Source: Smittium mucronatum
Lineage: Eukaryota > Kickxellomycota > Harpellomycetes > Harpellales > Legeriomycetaceae
Direction: 5' to 3'
NCBI GenBank assembly: GCA_001953115.1
Contig: LSSL01000161.1
Span: 132,458-196,457, forward strand
DNA: 64,000 nt
Under the pieces are notes generated by a model. That model searched no databases and was not told the origin of the DNA. It was given only the letters and a program-made list of their open reading frames with translations. Both the position numbers and the translations under genes were made by a program. Positions 36,486 through 48,279 of the stretch are shown here, piece after piece. Numbering within the stretch: position 1 is the first letter of the stretch; the number at the start of each line of letters is the position of its first letter.

Positions 36486-37117
36486 TTTTTTTTTTACATC
36501 ACGGAATTTTATTGTAAGATAGCGTCATTAAAAACTATACTAAAAAAATTTGAAAAAAAGAAAAAGTCGTATAGAAAAGACTATTATCCTAACTACAATA
36601 AGCTCCTCTGCCGTGCCATCAGCTGCATACCTACGGGATAAGGGTGCAATCTACCAACCAAAAGATCACCCCCTGGCATTGCTTCAAGTAGGTGTATGAC
36701 CGAGGTTACGTGCAGTCAAAAATTAAGCTCTTCGTCAACGAACTATAGTTCAATGAAGCTACTGAGCTCCTAGTCAGAGCCTACTTCTAACAGGATTAAT
36801 AAAATTAGGCTTCTACTCAAACGTGGGATTGATCGACATAGCTCTCCTACGAACAGCTGTTAGACGCTGAGATCCGTCTGACTGTCGAACGCTGTACTTT
36901 TGCACTAGACTATGTCTCAGCTGTGCTAAACGATCGGTTCCTCCTGTTTCGAGTTGGTCCTCCTCTGGAATCGCTGTCCTCCGAATCGCTGTGCGCTGTT
37001 TCTACTGCTCCCAATCAAGAATAGTACAACGCTGTGTGAAATTTTGGTCTAGTGTACTTCAAAAAGTACACTATTAAGCTCCTAAACCTTTGCAACTTAT
37101 TTCACTCTTATGGGGTC
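36486..37117 (-). mobile_element. Retroposon copy B (full length, with target-site duplication)
   Basis: On the minus strand it runs from GACCCCATAAGAGTGAAATA to AATAAAATTCCGTGATGT and a run of about ten A. The flanks repeat gtcctacacc (36476-36485 and 37118-37127), a 10-bp target-site duplication. It aligns along its whole length with copy A with scattered substitutions and small indels. Near its 5' end (plus 37050-37073) there is a perfect 10-bp stem with a 4-nt loop, tagtgtactt-caaa-aagtacacta. No coding frame is conserved. It sits only 69 bp from the foldback element. Confidence 0.9.
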
Positions 37118-37127
37118 GTCCTACACC

Positions 37128-37461
37128 TGTGATTCTTTTGGGGTCTGTTTCTTGAATATTTTAGTTTCAAAAATGATTTGAAGGCAAATGCAAATGCAAT
37201 GAGATTAAGATACGGAAAACTCTTTCATTTTTTTTTTTAGTAAATTTTTATTTCAAACTATTAAAATTCAATCATAGGTCAAATTTGAAACATCATTCTT
37301 TTTTAAGTTGAAAATTTATTAAATGCATATAAAAGAAAATAATATATATATATATATATATTTATTTATTTTTTACGCAGAATTTATTTTTAAACTTGTT
37401 ATAAATGAATAAAAACACTATTAAAAAATTTAAAAAAAAATTTCCTACCCAACTCCACTCC
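37128..37461. other. A+T-rich intergenic DNA before the gap
   Basis: This holds low-complexity sequence and a TA tract at 37341-37361. No gene is seen. Confidence 0.6.
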
Positions 37462-37493
37462 GCCGCTCTAGCAGCTCCGTACCTACTGGGCAT
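37462..37493. repeat. 32-nt sequence at left edge of the assembly gap
   Basis: This G+C-rich sequence (begins gccgctctagcagctccgta, ends ctactgggcat) is repeated exactly at 38049-38080 on the other side of the run of N. It stands out from its A+T-rich surroundings. Confidence 0.95.
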
Positions 37494-38048
37494 NNNNNNN
37501 NNNNNNNNNNNNNNNNNNNNNNNNNNNNNNNNNNNNNNNNNNNNNNNNNNNNNNNNNNNNNNNNNNNNNNNNNNNNNNNNNNNNNNNNNNNNNNNNNNNN
37601 NNNNNNNNNNNNNNNNNNNNNNNNNNNNNNNNNNNNNNNNNNNNNNNNNNNNNNNNNNNNNNNNNNNNNNNNNNNNNNNNNNNNNNNNNNNNNNNNNNNN
37701 NNNNNNNNNNNNNNNNNNNNNNNNNNNNNNNNNNNNNNNNNNNNNNNNNNNNNNNNNNNNNNNNNNNNNNNNNNNNNNNNNNNNNNNNNNNNNNNNNNNN
37801 NNNNNNNNNNNNNNNNNNNNNNNNNNNNNNNNNNNNNNNNNNNNNNNNNNNNNNNNNNNNNNNNNNNNNNNNNNNNNNNNNNNNNNNNNNNNNNNNNNNN
37901 NNNNNNNNNNNNNNNNNNNNNNNNNNNNNNNNNNNNNNNNNNNNNNNNNNNNNNNNNNNNNNNNNNNNNNNNNNNNNNNNNNNNNNNNNNNNNNNNNNNN
38001 NNNNNNNNNNNNNNNNNNNNNNNNNNNNNNNNNNNNNNNNNNNNNNNN
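37494..38048. other. Assembly gap (555 N)
   Basis: This is a run of N with the same 32 nt on each side. Open frames that cross it are artefacts of reading through N. Confidence 0.99.
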
Positions 38049-38080
38049 GCCGCTCTAGCAGCTCCGTACCTACTGGGCAT
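38049..38080. repeat. 32-nt sequence at right edge of the assembly gap
   Basis: It is identical to 37462-37493. It may be an uncollapsed contig overlap or a true direct repeat; see findings. Confidence 0.95.
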
Positions 38081-38503
38081 TGGTTCAAGGGGGCTGATGA
38101 TCTATTAATACTGGAAAGTATTAATAAACGGGCAACACGAATGCCATCTAAAATGCCTGTTAAGTTTAATCTTAACGGAATTTAAAAAAATATATATGGG
38201 GATAGAATTTTCGAATTTAATATCTATAAGCGATATTCTTTACCATCACGTAAAATACTAAGATTATTCGGATAATTGAACTTCTATCTATTTATATGAT
38301 GCGGCGAAAGTAGTAGAGGGTGATAGTAACAAATAATTTCAAGCGCAATAGGAAAAATTTGGGCATCTGGGGAGAATGAAGAATGAGATTAAAAAAGATT
38401 ATTTGGATAAACCAAATCTTAGGGTGAAAAGAAATTACAAATATATCTTTGCTAATGGTAGATATATGTGTTTTTAGATTTATTATAATCAAAGTAATTC
38501 AAA
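38081..38503. other. 3' flank of the LIM gene with two hairpins
   Basis: A perfect 10-bp stem with a GGAA tetraloop lies at 38103-38126 (tattaatact-ggaa-agtattaata). A 6-bp stem (gttaag..cttaac) lies near 38159-38176. The open frame 38292-38492 (minus) is low-complexity and lies just downstream of the LIM stop codon; I do not consider it a gene. Confidence 0.55.
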
Positions 38504-41500
38504 CTAGTTCGGTAAATATCGATGTTTAGAAAGTGGGGAAGATACATTTGGTTTGTTTGAAAATATGGGATTAAAGGGTGGAATATTGGGGTTTCTATTA
38601 TCGGCTCGTGGGCTATTGAGAACTCTGTTAGAATCATTACCAAATGGATTGAAAGTCGATGTAACGGAAACACGACCATCAACGGTTATGGCTTGGTTAG
38701 TTTTGATCATATTTCGATTTTTTTCGTCAACCAAATTTAAATTATCAGCAATAGATGGGCCACGAGATGCCAATTGAGATGGTCTGGCACGAGTTTGGTT
38801 GTATATATCACTATTTTCTGGATTATTAATGCTGGGATCTAAATGTTGAAAATTACTAGATAATTCGGAAAAGACAGGTGAAGATATGGGCCTCATCGGT
38901 AAGGGTTTTGATCTATATTGACTATCACTATTTATATTGGTATGATTCACACCATAATTGTTTTTAGACCTAGAAAAAGAAAGATCATTAGTAGGGTCTA
39001 ATGGTTTACTTCTTTTTGGACTAAGTAATTTACTATGACGACGCAATAAGGGAGCAGCATGGTTGTTACAATATATGCCATCACCTATTTGCACGGCAGT
39101 ATGAGGCCGTAGACTACTTTGACATTCTTTACATTTCAAACAAGGTCTGTGATACTGATACCCTTCAAAAGATATCTTATCAGTAGGATATACAACTTTA
39201 TTACATCTAGGGCATAAGGGCTGATTGTACCCATTAATAACTATAGATTCGTTTCTAATTGAGTTATAGTCTCCAAGATTTGATTCATTATGACCTGAAT
39301 TTATTTTAATAGGAGGGTTTTTGTCAGTATAAGGATTTGAACCATTCTTATTGAATGTTGGAGAACTGAGCATAGTTTTTTTTTCTAGTACATGGGTCTT
39401 GTGCTCTTGTCTTATCTCCCTCTCAGTAAGCCACTCGGTTCCACTAGGGGTTTGGGTTCTTTCCTGCTCAGATATTTTTTCTTTCTTATTGTCGACGTTC
39501 CCTGTAAGCTCAAAATAATGTTTCATAGCATTGTCGGTCTTATCAAAGTAGTTTTTCTTATTATGCATATAATCTACGAAGTCGCTGATATTCTCAAATG
39601 ATTGAGATGGGAAGATATTTGTATTCTGCTCACCAAATCTCCATCCAGAAGAAATAACTGGACTTTTTAAACCGCCACCGCCCCTTATAGTAGGTTTAGA
39701 TGTGGTGGGGGACCTAAGGTTATTGATGTTTGTGGATTTAGCCGGACTGATAAAATCGTTCGAGCTTATATTATTTGATATTTCATCTTTAGAAATATGA
39801 TTTTCAATACTATTACTAAATGATTTGCGGCTATTGGTGTATTTGTTCCCCAAGTTTACAATTTTTTCTTTACAATCATCACATATCATACGATTAGAAT
39901 AGATGCCTAAATTCTGGCTGCTTGAATTTAATTTTTTGGAGCATGAGTTACAGAAAAAAGCCTCTTCATTTTTAGCTTTGATAGCAGGGTTTGATTCTAT
40001 GTACCTTTTAAAATATGCACTTAGTAATTCGTCGCGATAAGGAACAGAAGAGATTGATTCACTTGGAGCGATAGAACAGGCTGAATTAACATCGGAAACT
40101 TTGAGACCTCCACCCTTCAAATCGGGGATAAGTATAGATTCGGATCCGTTGACTGGAACGGTATTTACAGGAAATTTAGGAGAGTCTGATACAAAAGAAG
40201 AACCTTCCTGGTCCTCCTTTGGTAAGCTCAATTTCCCTCTTCTATAAGCATCCATCAATGTAGATGTACTATCTCTATAATTAGATGAAATGCTTGAGTA
40301 TGAAGTTTTAGCCTCTGGCAAAACATTAGGTTCCGGGTTTACCAAATTTTTGGCTGTAGCGCCAGGGGGTGGAGAGGGAAATTTCCCAAAAACAGGGGTT
40401 GGAGGCTTGGGAAATTCGATCTCTGAGCTTTGCTGATCGTTGGGGACAGAAGATGAGATCTCGTGTGATGAGGGATTGACGGAGTAGTTGAAATTGCGAG
40501 TGTAGTTTCCAGGAGTTTCTTTAGAATCAAGAGGGGCACTTTGATTTTCAAAAGATTGTTTACTGGTAGGAGGATTGTTCAAGTTTGTCTCATTAAGGGG
40601 TGCGTTCATTTTTACCGGAAAATTCTGTGGCACTGGGCTTTGGGCATTAGAGGGAGTGGAGGGGATGCTTTTATAAAATCTTTGATACTGTTGTTTAACT
40701 TCTTCGAAATTTGGATGATCACTATTTACAGAATACGAAGAATCTTGTGCACTGATACCTCCATTTAAAAGAGGAGATGAAGGAAGCTTATTGTTCATGG
40801 GATTGTAATACGACGAAGGATCATTTTGACCATTTTTTAATATACTAGCTGAATCAGATCTATATAATTGCTCTTTTTTAGAAGAATAATTATCTTGAAA
40901 AGATATACTGGATTTTTTAGATATTATTGTACCATCATCTTTAAAGTTTGCTAACGTATTAGTTTTCTCAGTGAATTTTGGAGGATTTTCGTTAATGAAA
41001 GGCGATTGCGGTTCTAAAGACAATCTAGATGGTGTAAGACGAGTGCTAAATATAGGAGCTTGTACTGATAGAGATGAACCTTCTCTTTTTTTGTTTGGTA
41101 TTTTTGGAAGTGGTCTAAAACTAGCTGATGAAGATGTTCTAGATGAATGATGCAACTGAGGAGAGTTGGGAAGACTTGGACTGTTATTTTCTGATTTTTG
41201 TAAAATGTTTGAAGGAAAATTGGTCATAAAATTAGAGTAATCTAATAGGGCAGGGCTACTACGTTGTTTGTTTAAACTTCTTTCAGACCCACTGCTGGAA
41301 GCATTCTCTTTCAAGTTTTCATATTTATAAGCGCCACCCTTCAAATTAGAGATGGATTTTTTGACGTCTGGATTGATTTCGAACTGAGAAGGCGTATTGT
41401 TCATAGAATCAGAACCAGATGGAACATTTTGGTAGGCTTCAGAATTTTTAGCTTTCGAATTATTAGATTCACCGTCCTCTAAAGATGGAGAGTTATTTTG

Positions 41501-43310
41501 AGCATCTATACCAAACGTCGAGCCACGATAAAGAGATTTAAATTCCCCTCTTAAATCATCTATGTTTGACATGTACACGGATTTTGGTGTTTCAGATAAA
41601 ATACGAAATTCAGACTGAATATTTAAAGGTTCGACTTTAAGGCTATTTGGAATATTCCAATCAAAATTAGTGTTAAGATTAAAATTTTTGTTTTTAGGAC
41701 TAAATCCATTGGTGATTGAGTTTGAAGAGCCTCCATCTAAATTTTTAGATATGGGCTTATTTTGATGCTCATGATTAATATTTTCTTTCTCTTTGATAGA
41801 ATTCCTAGAATCAGATTTAGGAACAGGAGAAGAATTGGCGAAGAAATACTCTTTTTCAATAAGAACTGGCTTGGATTTGGATTTTTTGAGAGATAATCTG
41901 GATTCTAGAATGGGGGATGGGCTTGGAGTAAGCTGAGAAGGATAAGGTTGATTGTAGTATAAGCCATTAGAAAATTTTGGATCTACCCAGTCAGTTCTAC
42001 TAAGCACCTCGCTGAGTTCGTTCTCTGGGTCAGAGTAAGGCATGGGGTATTGACAAGCTTCTTTCAAACTCATTTGTGGAGTGTGAGGAATATCGCTAAA
42101 ATCGTCATTTATCGGTGCGGTTTTAGAAAGTACATCATCCAACTCCGATTTTTCACGATCAATAAATCTGTGCTTTTGATTAAGGACTCTTAAATATTCT
42201 TTTAATTCATCTTCATCAAAATATTGCTTAAGTAAACCATCAATTCGATCTGAAAAAAGATTTAGAGACGTCTTATTCGAAGTGCTATCAATGTCAGATG
42301 AAGCAGAAACATCGATGTTAGAACTATCAGCATCACCTCCGCCATTTAAAATATCCTTTATAATCTGATTATCGATATCAATTTTGTCAGCCAAAGATTG
42401 AATATCGGAATTTTCAAAGGGAGATTCTGATTTAAAAACGCTGTTGGGAACAGATCTACTTATAGATCTGATAGATTCGCGGACGAAGTTATCTAATTTC
42501 TTACGGATAGTATCCTTATCAAGATCACCTGTTTGTAAAAGAGAAGAATCGATTTCGGGATCTAAAAAAATTTAATTAGAATATTAATACCGATGAAATT
42601 ATACATTACCAGCTAAATTTATAATTTTAAAGGTACCTGAAAAGTTCGTCAAGAAAGGTTTTTGAGATACGTTTTTAACGTTGAATAAAGGATCTTCTTT
42701 GTCAGAAACATCCTTATTTATAGAACTAACACTTGCAACATCAAATTGTTTACCACCACCGACAAGCTCCAGCTTTGGCTCTTCTGCAATAACCGACGAT
42801 GAATTATCTACTGTAGAAGTTACCTGGAGATTTTCATTCTCCAATTCTTTAGGCGTAATGTTTGAATGATTGGTAATATCAGCTATTTCAAGCTCGATGG
42901 CATGATCTTCATTAAAATTTCCACTAATTGATGGACTACTCCCATTTGAAAAATTTTTACTTCCAGTTTTGATAGTTGATAAAGAACTGCCATTGTCAAA
43001 CCCCGATTCTTTATTTTTTCTGAGCTAAATTGGGTAAAAATAAATAAATAGAAATTTTCTAACATTTATGGAAAAAATTTCAAGTGCAAACTTTTATTAT
43101 ATTTTTAATGGGATTACCTGTATGAACACCTTTGTAACACCGGACTTTCCACTCCCGTCTTTCAATTCGCCTGTTACTCGAATATCATAGGAATATGGCG
43201 CCTGTATATGCGCAGAATCGATCTAAAAGAAAATGATCAAAATAAACAAAGTATTAGTACCATATTGCAAGAATCCTAGATAAAATACATACGTTATTGC
43301 TTTTTAGCAT
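38504..43310 (-). CDS. Large disordered LIM-domain protein (~1531 aa)
   Basis: Four exons join in frame: 43310-43293 (MLKSNN), 43222-43118, 43024-42610, 42561-38504. Introns are 70, 93 and 48 nt, GT-AG. The N-terminus (AHIQAPYSYDIRVTGELKDG, about 10-29) looks folded and is unrecognised. Most of the rest is Ser/Asn/Pro-rich and disordered. A four-Cys zinc site CNSC..CDDC lies at 1050-1076 and one LIM domain at about 1296-1347 (CPRCNKVV, HRPCLKCKEC, CNNH). LIM domains are zinc-dependent protein-binding modules; long fungal LIM proteins with disordered N-termini (paxillin-like Pxl1, Rho-GAP Rga/Lrg) work at sites of polarity and the actin ring, but no GAP domain is present here. A repeated ELxxVLSxT motif (319-327, 361-369) and several GG motifs are notable. 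Family beyond LIM is not assigned; the six-codon first exon is the least certain part. Confidence 0.85.
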
Positions 43311-45200
43311 TCCAAGAGCTAAAGTTCATTATTTTTTCAGTGATTGATCTGTTTACAAAGATTCGATTTATGCTCAATATAGCAGGTTATACTTCTTTTT
43401 AAAAATGATAAAAAAAAAGTGGATTTTGATATTTGCAGCTAACGTGGAGGTGTGTATAATATAACTGAGCGTATTGACAAAATGAATATTCTGAAAACTT
43501 GCTCTTGAAGAAATACTAAATATTCTTTAAAATTATTATGTAATACAAAAGAGTGATGGAATTGCGGCTGATATATAATTGAACGGAATATATGTTAGAA
43601 TGGTATAAAAAATTTTGAACACAATAACAAGTCTAGACAGAAAGGTAGAGGTGTAAATCTCATAACAATTTGCTATTATCGAGCATAATTTACTTTTGGT
43701 CGTACATTATCTCATAATATACGTATTCGCGCCTCTCAAAGTCCCTAGGCCCCTCGTTATAAGTCATCATTACTAGTGTATGGTCACGGCTTGACCAAAA
43801 TGAATGGCATTATTAATACTTTTTCAAATAGGTTGTATCCAAAATATAAACAACTGTTTGACACGAACAATTGAATCAAACACGTTTCCCATCCCTGCCT
43901 ATTTTTAATATTTCCTTATTCATCTTTTGACAAAGAAGGGTTGGCAAAAAAAATACCTTAAAAATATACTTTGAAATTCTATTCGGCAATGCTGTGTACG
44001 TTTTCCTAAACACTATCAAAAGGTTATCATTGAAAATATTGTATTATTATTTTATTGGCTCAAAATTTTGATATTTTTATTTTTTATTGGTCAATAGCTT
44101 TGAAACCATATATCACCGGTTTCACCAAATAATAACGAGTCCCAAAATAAGTCAATTAGAACATATCTGGATCCACTAAATAATTGCAGTAAGTAGACAT
44201 TGTTAACAAATATGTACGACTAATAATTGTCGAGTGATACAAAAAAATAAAAATAAAGATAAACTATTAAGTTGATAGGTTGATGGTGCAAATAAAAACT
44301 TTTGGCCACAAGAAGATAATTTATGGATCAATGATCAATCTTCCTTCTAACATTCTCGCAAGGATCAAGAAAAATCCACCCCATTAGGCTGCTACAATTT
44401 TAAACCGAAAAAATCGGTATATCAAAACCCTCGATATACCTATTCGCATTCGAGTTGCCAAAAAGCTATTTTTTTTCGATATCTTTCCCAAATGGCAAGA
44501 TATATCTTAATAGTTCACAAAAATATTTATAAATCATCGCTTTAACCTTTTCCGGGTCCAAAAATGAATTGAATTCCTTTTTGTTAAATTAATCATTATC
44601 TATTCGACAATATGAAAATCAACCCCAATTAAAAACGTTAGATTCTAATAAAATGTAAGAGACAATCGAAAAATGAATTCCATTTTTGTACATCTGGCCC
44701 TGAAGGGATAAAGATCAATTTCCATTATTAGCTGACATTTATACCAAATTCAAGCTAAAATATTCTATGGACTCATTTTTATTTAATTCCATTTGCTAAG
44801 AAGTGCTCCCTCTGATTGAAAGCTAAATACTACCCTATATGACTCTTTTTTCCCAAGTACAAATTCATATACTAATACCAACCCCCATAAAGTTTGTGCA
44901 TTTTATCTAAACCTTTAGGAAGGTATATTAATTGCGCTAAGAAGGTATTTATTGGCGATAAATTGTATCTTTTCATATTTTTATGCCAATTACTATTTAT
45001 CCCCCTTTACTAAATAACCCAAATTGTAAAATTCATCAACGGAAAACGAATTTTCCCGAAAAAAACTGGGAAATTCTGCGAGTCATGAAAAACTACCAGA
45101 CTAATATTCAATGGCATTTTTTATGATCAGAAAAAATCCATATAAAACATTATTTAAAAATACCGACAATCAAATTTTATTTGGTATTTCTAATACTTTT
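43311..45200. other. 5' flank of the LIM gene, moderately A+T-rich
   Basis: This is less A+T-rich than the DNA to its right but without a supported reading frame. It probably contains the LIM gene promoter and perhaps old decayed sequence. No repeat or RNA gene is recognised. Confidence 0.5.
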
Positions 45201-46739
45201 ACTAAACTATTATAATAACCAGAAGAATTCATTTAAGAATATTTAAGAATTATAAATGCCAAATTAAAATGAAAGAGTACTTCATTATATCTTCACTATT
45301 TTTCAAGGGTTCGAAAATTTTTAAAAAGTATTAATATTAACGTTGATCTGCTTCTAATAAAATTGCTCTGAAATATTGGTAAAAATAATGGGAAAGGATT
45401 AATGTTGCGCATTTCCTCTAAAATTTGACTAAATTTCGGGACTTTGTATGTATATTTATGGACTATTGTCCAGAAAAACTCCAGATAGTCGTGAAATTCC
45501 CAAACACAGAAAAAAAGATAAAAAAATATAAATATAAATATATATAAATTTTTTGAAAATTTGGCTTTTTTTTTAAATAAACTTGAATGATTTATAAAAA
45601 AAATTGTTACTGTTTTTTTTCCAGAGACAGTATTACTATCTGAAAAAGCAATCTTCGACATTGAATATAGGATAGAAAAAAATCTGAAAAAAAGATAATT
45701 GAAACATGGAATATTTGGCGTAAATCTGAAATTCTATTATGTGAGATGAATAATTTTTGGAAAATCAATTCAAATAAAATATCTGCCCTATAAAAACTAA
45801 AAAATAATTATGTTAAAATCTACATGTTTTTTTTTTTTTGTGTTTTCGAATTCCATTCAGTATTTTTTTTTATTTAAAAATTTGATAGGATAACAAGAAT
45901 TTAAAATTATAACTAACAACAACGATAGTGTATGTTTTCGATTTCAAAATATATCTAACTTTTATATTCAAATAAAAAGTTAAAGGTTTAATCACGATTT
46001 TTTAACTTTTTACTGATATAAATACAGAATCTGTGGTTTAATAAACAGAATACTTGTCTACATTAAAATCATCCATTAAATAATTACTTTAATTTTTATA
46101 CCAATACCAAAAAATTGAAAAATCTGGTTCGAAATATTTGAAACAGGCTGTGTAAGAATGCTTCAGAGCATGAGAGTTTATTTTACAAAAAAACTAAAAA
46201 TATAATAAAGTTTCAGGGCATTTTTTTGTAAATAAAAACATAAATAAATGCAATTGGGATTTTAAAATATATGATTTTTATGATTCATAAAGAAATAATA
46301 ATATTCAAGCCCATATTTTGACCAATGTGCATTATCTAATGTCGGAATAATTAAAAAGATGATTCTGGGATACGCCGAGAGTGTATAACTTCGATTTCAG
46401 GTTTATAAAAATTCTAAATCGGAAAAAATTGATATCGATATTTAATCAATATATTCTGTGTGAAATATAGAAAAAGAAGACTAAAAACTTAGATATTTTA
46501 AACAAACAGATGCTGAGGAATTTTTTTTATGATTTCCTAATTTTAAAACCGAGCTTTATTTTGTGGCATATTTTTCATTTTTTGAATATAATAAATTTTT
46601 AGTTAAATTTAAAAAAATTATCGAAAAAATCTCCTTTTTATCAAAAACCCCATATCTATTCTACACTCAATATTTAAAAAGAATTTTTCCTATAGTAATA
46701 GTGGGAGTAAGAAACATCAATCAGAAATTATGTTCAGTT

Positions 46740-46990
46740 TCAATATTTCAATGAGTAGAGAATACCATTAGTGCTTCAAAAGGATTTTGGAATCACTACC
46801 AAATGGAGTGGATAAACTTGTTTATAACCCGTCTTTGGATAATCTGGTCTCCTATTCAGCGCCTCCTATAATAAAAGCTCTCAAAAAATTTCTAATAGGA
46901 ATTATCAGGTCAAAATTTTGGCTTAGCTTTTCGAAGTATAACAAGGCTATATTAGGTCAATTTACACAAGCTCGGTAACATTAATACCAA
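46740..46990 (+). other. Small G+C-richer island with a 63-codon open frame
   Basis: From 46787 a plus-strand frame reads MESLPNGVDKLVYNPSLDNL, then YSAPPIIKALKKFLIGIIRS and on to FTQAR before the stop. Its residue mix is balanced, unlike frames in the surrounding desert. It may be an isolated exon or a transposon relic; not recognised. Confidence 0.3.
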
Positions 46991-48279
46991 TATTTTTGAG
47001 GGTGTAAATAGTTTCCGACAGAAATATATTCAAGGTCTAAAAATATATATATCAAAGTGTATATGCTTCGGATTCATTTCTTATATTTTAAAAAGAATAA
47101 ATAAAACCCACTTCAAAAAAAAAAAATCATTTTTAAGGATATTTTATATCTGGCCCATAGTACAAAAACCCCTTGGAAAGATTTAATAGAATTTTTAATG
47201 AGAATTTAATAAGATAAAAATAACCTGAAACCATAGATTTTCTTTATATTCATTATCAATGCTTTGATATCACGAGAAAAAAAGTATTTTTTTGAATCAG
47301 TAAAGCGGAATTCAATGAAAATTTAATCTAAATAAATAAAATAAACTTTATCACATCAAAGAAAACGATGAATACTATATTATAAGAATTTTAGATGAAT
47401 AGTTATCGGAATATCCGGTCAAAAAATTATCAAGATTAATAGATTCTCTCGATTTCAAATATTTTTATTAATTTAATATTTTTATGCATGATAATGTATT
47501 CTTAAATTTTAAGTGATATGTATACATCACAAATTCGAAAAAATTTTAAAGGATAATAAATACATTATTTTGTAAAAAATTATGTTTAAAATATAAGAAC
47601 AAACTTTATAATATTAAATAGCTATTAAAAAGAAAATGAGAGTTAATTTAAGCCTTTTAAAATAATTTTTTTAGACACATTTGCAATTTTTTCTTAATTT
47701 TTTATCAATATTCATAATGATGAAATCGACTTCTCTCTAGTTCATATAATAATAACAATCAATTTTTTTTTCATTAAAGTGTAAAAAATGAAAAAGATCT
47801 AAAATTAAAATTTGAAAAAGATTAAGAAAAAAAATATTTACATAATATAATGAAAAATATATTAATAAATAAACACTAGCTAAGTAACTCTTATAAACAT
47901 TATATTATTTAGGAATATATATATAATTTAAATTGTAATCAAATTAAATTAAAAAGAAATTTTTTAAAGTAAAAATATTATTGTGTCTATAGAAAAATCA
48001 ATGGTGCATTTTCGATATGTTAGACTGGGTTTTTTGAGTAGAGTTTTATCTATATTAAAATGAAGTTTAAGTAAAGTAGTGGGAAAAATTAAGCTTTTAT
48101 GATTTTTTTTATAGGAAATTTATTTATAAAATTTAAATACTAGAAAAAACTGTTTTTAGTAAAAAAAGATTCGATAAAATATCATTTAAAGGGTAATTTA
48201 TTCAAATAAATTCTGCAAAAAAAAAAAAAAAAGCGTAATATAACGCTTTTTGTTAGATCCTTAATTTATTCTAGTTTAT

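Noticed and set aside
37405..38088. Open frames of about 200 codons on both strands across the gap
   Set aside because: They consist almost entirely of X from the N run; only short edges are real sequence.
38553..38777. 74-codon plus-strand ORF, and similar ones at 39392-39601 and 40541-40768
   Set aside because: They are antisense shadows of the long LIM-protein exon.
45296..45661. 121-codon minus-strand ORF
   Set aside because: It is low-complexity F/I/K/N/L sequence in A+T-rich DNA, with no motif, no neighbouring exon-like sequence and no composition shift.
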